64,000 nucleotides of DNA from Clostridium yunnanense. Its GTDB lineage: Bacteria; Bacillota; Clostridia; Clostridiales; Clostridiaceae. Positions 57,723 to 64,000 of this stretch are shown here, one piece after another (within the stretch, counting starts at the first letter, position 1; each line of letters opens with the position of its first letter). The notes under the pieces are model-generated. The model was not told the origin of the DNA, ran no database searches, and saw only the letters and a list, made by a program, of their open reading frames with translations. Position numbers and translations under genes: made by a program. The stretch is from positions 1 through 64,000 of the forward strand of contig NZ_JAENHN010000053.1 in assembly GCF_016595795.1 (NCBI RefSeq), written 5' to 3'.

Positions 57723-59775
57723 AAATCTTATCTTTCTCTGTTGGATACTCTATTCTCTGATGATATATTCCATTTAGTACTTTTAAAAAGCACTTAGAAA
57801 TTTTGTTAATATCTTTAAGGGTAAGATCACAATTATCTAGTTCCCCAGAGTATAATTTATCTTTTACTATCTTATTCACCATTTCTTCTATCTTGCCCTT
57901 TGTAGGATCACTTATTGATCTAACTGAAGCTTCAACGCTATCTGCAAGCATTATTATTCCTGCTTCCTTGCTCTCCGGCTTTGGTCCCGGATACCTAAAG
58001 TCTTCTTCTTTTACCTCATCAGGATTTTCAGCATTATTTTTCATAGTCACATAAAAATATTTTACTAAAGTCGTTCCATGGTGTTGTTCAATTATATCCC
58101 TTATGACCTGAGGAAGATTATATTCACGTGCAAGCTCTAACCCGTCTTTTACATGCGAAATTATTATAAGTGTACTCAAGTTTGGAGTTATTTTATCATG
58201 AGGATTTTCCTTACCAATCTGATTTTCCTTAAAGAAGTATGGTCTTCTTGTTTTTCCTACATCATGATAGTAAGACCCAATCCTAGCTAACACAGGATTC
58301 CCACCAACTTCTTCTGCTGCCACCTCTGATAGATTAGCAACCATCATACTATGATGATAAGTTCCAGGAGCCTCCATAAGCAATTTCTTTAAGAGAGGGT
58401 TGTTAGGGTTCGAAAGTTCTAAAAGCTTAACGGTAGTAACTACATCAAAAGTACTTTCAAAGAAAGGCAACAGTCCCACAGCCATAACTCCTGAAAACAA
58501 ACAACCTATTATAACAAAACCTGATTTTAATAACACATCTAAGATATTATTTGAAAGTATCATTCCTTGAGTAAAGCATACAATAGCAACAATAATTGAC
58601 AAGAATAGTGTTGAATATAATATATCATTTCTTTGCTCTATCTTTCTTAATGATGTAGCTCCAATAATTGAATTTAAGGCTGCTAACACTATAACTTCTG
58701 GATTAAAATTCACAGCTCCAGCTATAAGTATACAATTGAACAAACTTAAAACTAAGGACACCTTATAGTTTATAAGTAAAGTTAGAAGTATTGGAGCACA
58801 AGCTAAAGGTATCAAAAACGGTGATATTATAGCTAAAGTCCTAGCTAAAATTAACGAGGTTATATTAACTATATTAATAAGCAGTAGTTTACTATTATCC
58901 TCATATATATTTCTGTAGTATTTATTTAAATATCTATATTGTAGAGACAGTATAGCTGCAACAAATACCGCTGTAGAAAGATATATGATTATATTTATAC
59001 CTGAGTTGTTAAGTAGACCAAGAGAACCTAAAATCTTTATCTGATCTTCCGTTGCTGGCTCTCCTTCTTTTATGATAGTCTGATTCTTTTTTATAACAAT
59101 AGGAGCAACTTCTTTAATTGCTTCCTTCTTCTTTTCTTCAGTCTTATCCTTATCAAAGAACAGGTTTGCTTTAATTTGATAATAACCTATATTCTTTAAT
59201 ATATCTTTTATATTTCTATTATAATTAGAATTTGATATTTCATTGTCAAATATACTCCTTGCATTCTGCAAGTCTGAAGGTTGATCCTCCTGTATATTCT
59301 TCACATATGCCTTATCCAACCCTGATATCACTAAATCTGATATTGACTTTATGTTTTCTTTAGGTAAAGCTAGCAAGTTGCCTATTTCATCATTATCAAG
59401 CTTAATAGCAGTTAACTTACTGATTTGATTTATTTTCTCCGCATCAGGTATATTAGAATCCTTTAATGTACTTATTTTATTAAAAAAAGTTCTTACATTA
59501 TCCTCAGCATCCTTCTGAATATCAGTCTTTAAGGTGTACTGTTGTCCATACTTATCAGCCTCTGCTTGTTGTCTCTTTGCTGTTGCATCTTGATCAACTA
59601 TCTCCCTTGGGGCTTTTATATCTACTTTTGAAATATCGCCCTCTCTTAAATCATATTTCTTTGTTACAAGAGAAGATATAGTGCATAGATATACTATTAT
59701 AAAGGTTAATGTAAACATAATTAATCTTTTAGGGTTTTTTATAAATTTAATAATAAATTTTCTTTCTCTGCTCAA
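57721..59775 (-). CDS. pgpH: 7TM-HD family cyclic-di-AMP phosphodiesterase
   Basis: A TTG at 59775, seven bases after AAGG, gives 684 residues; the GTG two codons upstream abuts the ribosome site. One membrane helix comes first, then an extracellular 7TMR-HDED region (YDLREGDISKVDIKAPREIVD onward). About seven membrane helices follow, and then an HD domain with GTYHHSMMVANLSEVAAEEVG, SYYHDVGKTRRP and IIEQHHGTTLVKYFY. PgpH hydrolyses c-di-AMP to pApA and so affects potassium and osmotic balance. The Bacillus order has phoH before this gene; here yqfD lies directly upstream. Confidence 0.93.
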   Translation of the reverse strand: MSRERKFIIKFIKNPKRLIMFTLTFIIVYLCTISSLVTKKYDLREGDISKVDIKAPREIVDQDATAKRQQAEADKYGQQYTLKTDIQKDAEDNVRTFFNKISTLKDSNIPDAEKINQISKLTAIKLDNDEIGNLLALPKENIKSISDLVISGLDKAYVKNIQEDQPSDLQNARSIFDNEISNSNYNRNIKDILKNIGYYQIKANLFFDKDKTEEKKKEAIKEVAPIVIKKNQTIIKEGEPATEDQIKILGSLGLLNNSGINIIIYLSTAVFVAAILSLQYRYLNKYYRNIYEDNSKLLLINIVNITSLILARTLAIISPFLIPLACAPILLTLLINYKVSLVLSLFNCILIAGAVNFNPEVIVLAALNSIIGATSLRKIEQRNDILYSTLFLSIIVAIVCFTQGMILSNNILDVLLKSGFVIIGCLFSGVMAVGLLPFFESTFDVVTTVKLLELSNPNNPLLKKLLMEAPGTYHHSMMVANLSEVAAEEVGGNPVLARIGSYYHDVGKTRRPYFFKENQIGKENPHDKITPNLSTLIIISHVKDGLELAREYNLPQVIRDIIEQHHGTTLVKYFYVTMKNNAENPDEVKEEDFRYPGPKPESKEAGIIMLADSVEASVRSISDPTKGKIEEMVNKIVKDKLYSGELDNCDLTLKDINKISKCFLKVLNGIYHQRIEYPTEKDKI

Positions 59776-59832
59776 AATCACACCTTCTTATTAGGCTTAT
59801 TTTCAGTTAACCACTTTACATCCTATTTTAAT

Positions 59833-60963
59833 TTATGGTTTCATAGCTATATTCTGTTCAATGACTACAGCAACTTTAAGTCTAATCTTTCCCTCCCCGA
59901 TATCCTCTGTGTTTACTAGTTTTTTTACAAACTTACTTTGCTTATCAATATCCTTCATTATAGCATCATATAATGTATTTGACGCTTTTTCTATTAAACT
60001 ATCCTTGTCTTCACCTATTGGTTTAGAACTTTTTTCATAATATACTACTTTATTTAATATTTTACCCTTATTTTCTATTTTATCATAGTCATTAAATTCT
60101 TTTGTAGGTTTTTTTAGATAAATTTTCTTTCCGAACAATTCTATATATAAAGCTTCTTGTTTGTTTCCAGTTCTTTCTTCTACATTTCCGCTTACCTGCA
60201 ATTCAATTATTTTCTCATAGAAAGTGTTTGCAAGTACTTTTCCCTCAGCATTTACCTTATATTCTGCTCCCTCTTTTCCTTGTATTCCCTTAATAAGAAC
60301 TTGTCCCTTTTTAACCAACTCTCCTTGATTAACCGCTGCAGTACCAGAGGTCGTATAAACCCTAACCACTTCTCCATCCATTTTTGCTATCACATCATTT
60401 TCATTGACATTTTTCACAATCTCAGGAGGATTTATTTTTTCTTCAACTTTAATCTTCAAAGTTGATCCTTCTATTCTTGCCCTCACCCACATTATCTCCC
60501 CATTTCCATCTTCCAGTTTCTTTTCTAAATCTCTAAAATCTACTAAAGACTTCCTTACCCCTGGCTTAATACCGAGCTTTGCCAACTGTTGTCTCACTTC
60601 ATAAGGCGATAAATACTTACCAGTATCGACTTGAATACTCCATATGTATGTTGAAAGATAAAACAATATTGCCAAAAACAGAACCGCTCCCGCCATCAAT
60701 GTACTTCTTTTTTTCATCCTTAAAAGTAAAAATGCAATTCCTTTTCTACCGATTATTTTAACTCGTGCTTTTACTTTCTTTGCACATTCAATTACTGCAT
60801 TATAATCATTTAGTTCTACCTCGATAGTTATAGTTGAAATATCTATCTTTTGAATATTTTTAGCAAGTATACCATTTTTCCATAACAGATTTATAAATTT
60901 TTCAGGATATAAAACCTTAACCTCAAGCTTCACTATACCTTTATTGTACTTTTTAAAATCCAT
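59833..60963 (-). CDS. yqfD: sporulation protein YqfD
   Basis: The ATG at 60963, ten bases after GAGGGG, gives 376 residues. The N-terminal domain (VKLEVKVLYPEKFINLLWKNGI) is followed by a membrane helix (LMAGAVLFLAILFYLSTYIW) and a large extracytoplasmic region beginning VDTGKYLSPYEVRQQLAKLGI. The family is conserved in endospore formers and is expressed in the mother cell under sigma-E in Bacillus. The start lies within a few bases of the yqfC stop, so translation is coupled. Confidence 0.92.
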   Translation of the reverse strand: MDFKKYNKGIVKLEVKVLYPEKFINLLWKNGILAKNIQKIDISTITIEVELNDYNAVIECAKKVKARVKIIGRKGIAFLLLRMKKRSTLMAGAVLFLAILFYLSTYIWSIQVDTGKYLSPYEVRQQLAKLGIKPGVRKSLVDFRDLEKKLEDGNGEIMWVRARIEGSTLKIKVEEKINPPEIVKNVNENDVIAKMDGEVVRVYTTSGTAAVNQGELVKKGQVLIKGIQGKEGAEYKVNAEGKVLANTFYEKIIELQVSGNVEERTGNKQEALYIELFGKKIYLKKPTKEFNDYDKIENKGKILNKVVYYEKSSKPIGEDKDSLIEKASNTLYDAIMKDIDKQSKFVKKLVNTEDIGEGKIRLKVAVVIEQNIAMKP

Positions 60964-60967
60964 ATCA

Positions 60968-61249
60968 TCATAACCCCTCATATATTAAAGATTTAAATTT
61001 ACCACTTATAGTTATTGTATTACCTCCTATAAATAAAATTTCTAGATTCACTCCATCTAATGTTATTGTTCCTACTTTAGAATTTATTTTTATCTCACTA
61101 CTGTCAAAGGATATTATCCCTTTGTGATTTTCAATAACAATCTCATTATCGCCAGTTATAACTATCTTAGGAATATTAAGCACGATATCACGCGGCAAAT
61201 CTAGTTTTTCTGCCAATCCCTCTTTAACTTTATCTATTTTACTCTCCAT
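60968..61249 (-). CDS. yqfC: sporulation protein YqfC
   Basis: The protein has 93 residues and its start follows GGGAG. The sequence LDLPRDIVLNIPKIVITGDNEIVIENHKGI is the YqfC/YabP-like beta domain, related to spore coat assembly protein YabP. It opens the operon that continues through yqfD, pgpH, ybeY, dgkA, cdd, era and recO. Together with YqfD it should act in the mother cell during engulfment or coat formation. Confidence 0.92.
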   Translation of the reverse strand: MESKIDKVKEGLAEKLDLPRDIVLNIPKIVITGDNEIVIENHKGIISFDSSEIKINSKVGTITLDGVNLEILFIGGNTITISGKFKSLIYEGL

Positions 61250-61350
61250 TTATAAAACTCCCGATAAGTACTTTCATATTAGTTTATGACCTTAAAGCTT
61301 CATAAATGCTAATTTTATATTTTGCATTTTCAAAATGTATGTTAAGTATA

Positions 61351-61404
61351 AAAAACTCTATACTTTTTGATTATTCTAATATAATCAAAAAGTATAGAGT
61401 TTTT
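61351..61404. terminator. very long terminator hairpin
   Basis: A perfect 24-bp stem (AAAAACTCTATACTTTTTGA... at 61351-61374 with 61381-61404) and a 6-base loop are flanked by A and T runs. It lies between the yqeY terminator and the yqfC promoter region. Confidence 0.8.
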
Positions 61405-61504
61405 TTAATGTTAATTCCTATTTAATATTGTTATCAACTTTAGTTTATTACTATAGATTTCGGCTCTAACTGTTATATATTTAAAACTGAAATAAAAAAC
61501 AAAA

Positions 61505-61525
61505 AAGAACTCAAATTGAGTTCTT
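61505..61525 (-). terminator. yqeY terminator
   Basis: A 10-bp perfect stem (AAGAACTCAA / TTGAGTTCTT) follows the yqeY stop codon closely and is followed on the minus strand by TTGTTTTTTATTT. Confidence 0.8.
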
Positions 61526-61527
61526 CT

Positions 61528-61977
61528 TTATTTATTTAAATAATCTTTTACCATTTGACTAACAAGTTTACCATCAGCTCTACCTACTACTTTAGGTCTT
61601 ACCGCTGACATAACCTTACCCATGTCTTTCATGTTATTCGCGCCCACTTCGATAGCTGCTTCTCTGATGATTTCTAAAATTTCGTCTTCACTTAACTGCT
61701 GAGGAAGGTAATTTAACAAAATCTGGATTTCAGCATTTACTTTGTCTACAAGATCTTGTCTATTTCCCTTTTCGAATTCAAGCATAGACTCTCTTCTTTG
61801 CTTGACTTCTCTAGATAGAATCTCTATAACTCGTTCGTCCTCAAGCTGTACTACTTCAGTTTTTTCAACTAAAAGTACTGCAGACCTAGCAGTGCTTAAT
61901 GTTTCAGCTTTAAATTTATCTCTCGCCTTTAAGGCTTGCTTCCAGTCTTCTTGAAGTCTTTCTTTTATTGTTGGCAT
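61528..61977 (-). CDS. yqeY: GatB/YqeY domain protein
   Basis: Two ATG codons in a row follow GAAGG; the second, at 61977, has the better spacing and gives 149 residues. The family pattern is clear: IKERLQEDWKQALKARDKFKAETLSTARSAV, the central LLNYLPQQLSEDEILEII and MKDMGKVMSAVRPKVVGRADG. It resembles the tRNA-binding tail domain of GatB, but its role as a stand-alone protein is unknown. It follows rpsU directly, as in most Firmicutes. Confidence 0.92.
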   Translation of the reverse strand: MPTIKERLQEDWKQALKARDKFKAETLSTARSAVLLVEKTEVVQLEDERVIEILSREVKQRRESMLEFEKGNRQDLVDKVNAEIQILLNYLPQQLSEDEILEIIREAAIEVGANNMKDMGKVMSAVRPKVVGRADGKLVSQMVKDYLNK

Positions 61978-62003
61978 CATTCTACCTTCTTCCAAAGAAA
62001 TTC

Positions 62004-62180
62004 TTACTTAAACTTTCTTTTTCTAGCAGCTTCTGACTTCTTCTTTCTCTTTACACTTGGCTTTTCATAGTGTTCTCTTTTTCTTACTTCAGAAAGAACA
62101 CCCGCTCTAGCACATTGTCTTTTAAATCTTCTAAGTGCTTGATCTAATGATTCATTTTCTCTAACTCTAATTTCTGACAT
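62004..62180 (-). CDS. rpsU: 30S ribosomal protein S21
   Basis: Translation of the minus strand from the ATG at 62180 gives 58 residues: [20 protein letters not shown], then [20 protein letters not shown] and a lysine/arginine-rich end. This is S21 without doubt. GGAGGGAGGG precedes the start. S21 lies near the anti-SD end of 16S rRNA and helps initiation. It lies between the HIT gene and yqeY. Confidence 0.97.
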   Translation of the reverse strand: MSEIRVRENESLDQALRRFKRQCARAGVLSEVRKREHYEKPSVKRKKKSEAARKRKFK

Positions 62181-62312
62181 TCCTTTTTCCCTCCCTCCGC
62201 TAGCTATATACTGTTTTAATATATCACAGCTGTGGGCTTAACAACACACGCTATATTATACAATAGAGTTTTCAATACTGTCAAGAATTTCATCGCTAAA
62301 TTTACCTGATTT

Positions 62313-62657
62313 TTAACCTGGAGGCCATTTTAATTCTCTTCCACCTAACACATGAAAATGCATGTGATTAACTGTTTGTCCTCCATCCTTACCGCAGTTA
62401 TTAACAATTCTATATCCAGAATCTGCTATGTTAAGCTCTCTTACTAGTTTATTAATAACACTGAATATATGTGCAATCACTTTAGTACTTTCATCATCAA
62501 TATGATTAACACTTTCTATATGTTTCTTTGGAATCACTAGAAAGTGAATTGGAGCCTCAGGACTAATATCATTGAAAGCTATCACATCTTCGTCTTCATA
62601 TATTTTTTTTGAAGGTATCTCACCTTTTGCTATTTTACAAAAGATACAATTTTCCAT
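62313..62657 (-). CDS. HIT-family nucleotide hydrolase/transferase
   Basis: The protein has 114 residues. The N-terminal CIFCKIAKGEIPSKKIYED and the histidine triad HMHFHVLGG are those of the HINT branch. It should hydrolyse adenosine 5'-phosphoramidates or related nucleotides. The AGGAGGTGAAATATT before the start is part of a longer open frame upstream that contains a dispersed repeat. It is followed by rpsU. Confidence 0.95.
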   Translation of the reverse strand: MENCIFCKIAKGEIPSKKIYEDEDVIAFNDISPEAPIHFLVIPKKHIESVNHIDDESTKVIAHIFSVINKLVRELNIADSGYRIVNNCGKDGGQTVNHMHFHVLGGRELKWPPG

Positions 62658-62659
62658 AA

Positions 62660-62830
62660 TATTTCACCTCCTTTTAAAAAAGTCGCTGAAGCGAGCTTCT
62701 TAAGTGAGTTTTTTTGCGCATATGCATTTCCGAATGCATATGAGGAAAATCTGGCAGGCGACATATTCTTCTTTTTTATTCTTTGAATTATATGATATTT
62801 TAAGTCGTCACTCATATCTATCCACAGATA
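62660..62830 (-). repeat. dispersed repeat with a small open frame
   Basis: The minus strand holds a frame from an ATG at 62815 starting MSDDLKYHIIQRIKKKNMSP, then RFSSYAFGNAYAQKNSLKKL. The DNA contains a 10-bp hairpin GCATATGCATT / AATGCATATG and the start segment (ATCTGTGGATAGATATGAGT) that recurs at 41031-41060. The frame runs through the ribosome site of the HIT gene. I recall similar translated stretches from other clostridia, which suggests a repeat and not a protein gene. Confidence 0.5.
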
Positions 62831-62948
62831 TATCTGAGTTATAAATTCCTAAAGAATAAAAAACTACAAATACAATTACCATTTGCAATTCCATATATAT
62901 ATCTTACCACTAAAAACAGTAATTTAACCATAATATTCTAAACAAAAA

Positions 62949-64000
62949 CTATATTATTTCTCCGATAGCATAATCATTTTTACTTTCTAAAAGCTTTGTT
63001 GGCATTATCTTACCTATCACAGAATCACAATCAAACTTCGCAACTACTTTTACATAATTTTCAGTATAACCTTCATAATAGCCTTCCATCGATTGAACAG
63101 CCTGTTCAAACAATACCTTTTGCTCAGTTCCTATCAATCCTTCAGTGAACTGGCCTTCATTGTATTCATTTAAATTGATTAAAAGTTTACTTCTTTCTTC
63201 TTTGATATTTCCATCAACTTGTTTCTCCATTGTTGCAGCTCTTGTACCTTTTCTTGGGCTATATTTAAATACATGAGTCTTTGTTAGTTTTACATCTTTC
63301 AAGAATTCATAAGTTTCATTAAACTCTTCCTCAGACTCACCTGGGAAGCCAACAATTACATCAGTAGTTATAGATACATCAGCAAAAGAATTTCTTAATA
63401 TATTAACTATATCTTTATAATCTTTAGCTGTGTACTTTCTGTTCATTCTTCTTAAAGTTTCATCTGAACCGCTTTGCAATGAAAGATGAAAATGATGGCA
63501 TAGTTTTTTTAGTTTTGATATACGAGCTACTACTTCTTCAGTAAAGAATGTAGGATCTATTGATCCTATTCTTACTCTTTCAATACCGTCTATAGCTTCT
63601 ATAGCCTCTAATATATCCACTAAATTAACCTTTTCTTCTAGGTCAACACCGTATGAAGCAGTATGAATACCTGATAGTATTATTTCCTTAAAACCATGCT
63701 CTGAAAGCTTCTGTACTTCTTCTCTTATTTTTTCCGGATCCTTAGAACAAACAGCCCCTCTTGCATATGGAATTAAGCAGTAAGAACAAAATCTATTACA
63801 GCCATCTTGTATTTTTAAAAAGGCTCTAGTTTTATCTTGATATTCTTCTATATTTAAATCTTCAAATACATCATTCTTTAGTACAGGTGTAACTTGAACC
63901 TGTTGTTTACCTTCATCAATAGCTTTATTGACCCAATAAACTATCTCTCCTTTGTTTCTTGTACCAAGTACAACATCTACCCCTTCTATATTTCCAACCT
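62949..64000 (-). CDS. mtaB: threonylcarbamoyladenosine tRNA methylthiotransferase, 5' part outside the window
   Basis: The frame is open from the stop at 62949 to the window edge, so the N-terminal MTTase domain is mostly missing. The radical SAM site is CNRFCSYCLIPYARG (about 63786-63742), followed by ILSGIHTASYGVD, FHLSLQSGSDETLRRMNRKY and VIVGFPGESEEEFNETY. The last 60 residues are the TRAM-like tail (EGYTENYVKVVAKFD). MtaB adds a methylthio group to t6A37 in tRNAs reading ANN codons, using two [4Fe-4S] clusters. The 290 bases downstream, before the HIT gene, hold only the repeat described at 62660. Confidence 0.93.
   Translation of the reverse strand, partial: VGNIEGVDVVLGTRNKGEIVYWVNKAIDEGKQQVQVTPVLKNDVFEDLNIEEYQDKTRAFLKIQDGCNRFCSYCLIPYARGAVCSKDPEKIREEVQKLSEHGFKEIILSGIHTASYGVDLEEKVNLVDILEAIEAIDGIERVRIGSIDPTFFTEEVVARISKLKKLCHHFHLSLQSGSDETLRRMNRKYTAKDYKDIVNILRNSFADVSITTDVIVGFPGESEEEFNETYEFLKDVKLTKTHVFKYSPRKGTRAATMEKQVDGNIKEERSKLLINLNEYNEGQFTEGLIGTEQKVLFEQAVQSMEGYYEGYTENYVKVVAKFDCDSVIGKIMPTKLLESKNDYAIGEII

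Overview
The window is chromosomal DNA of a low-GC, spore-forming anaerobe, most likely Clostridium sensu stricto. The evidence is strongly AT-rich DNA with strong Shine-Dalgarno sites, an RNase P RNA gene, a T-box leader, sporulation and spore-coat genes (yqfC-yqfD, a CotS-type protein, a collagen-like protein behind a sigma-K-like promoter), pyruvate phosphate dikinase, small 2[4Fe-4S] ferredoxins and a clostridial-type core gene order. No prophage, intact transposase gene, CRISPR array, rRNA or tRNA gene was seen.

Positions 1 to about 40000 are accessory. They hold many small regulator-plus-target units: PadR with a DHA2 efflux pump, Rrf2 opposite an FMN protein and a ferredoxin, MarR opposite an EFR1-type flavodoxin/ferredoxin protein, MerR opposite a patatin lipase (with an old-yellow-enzyme gene downstream of merR), and two ECF sigma/DUF4179 anti-sigma pairs. 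In four of these, inverted repeats can be read directly in or next to a good promoter. Also here are a MrfA-like helicase coupled to a UvrD-like helicase, a 6-phospho-beta-glucosidase, an amino acid permease, a lipoprotein phosphoesterase, a short T-box-controlled alanyl-tRNA synthetase, the collagen-like spore-surface locus, a divergent TruA paralog, an ABC-F protein and rnpB.

Positions about 41500 to 64000 are core genes, nearly all on the minus strand: dgt, dnaG, rpoD, a PH-domain membrane protein, trmK, nif3-like; then a CotS-type gene on the plus strand; then ppdK and ccpN; then the long operon yqfC-yqfD-pgpH-ybeY-dgkA/PAP2-cdd-era-recO-DUF4342; then HIT-rpsU-yqeY; and the 3' part of mtaB, cut by the window end. 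These genes serve replication initiation and the housekeeping sigma factor, ribosome maturation, tRNA modification, c-di-AMP turnover, lipid-carrier recycling and carbon-flux control.

Dispersed repeats are the least explained content. (1) A roughly 97-nt structured element occurs twice with compensatory stem changes, upstream of the phosphoesterase and of the ABC-F gene. (2) A roughly 340-bp MITE-like element with 19-bp perfect terminal inverted repeats (41195-41540) has partial copies elsewhere in the window. (3) A short repeat carrying a start codon (MSxDL) occurs twice. No fully new multi-gene system could be demonstrated; the best candidates are the structured-RNA pair and the MrfA-UvrD gene pair with a DnaX-like tail.
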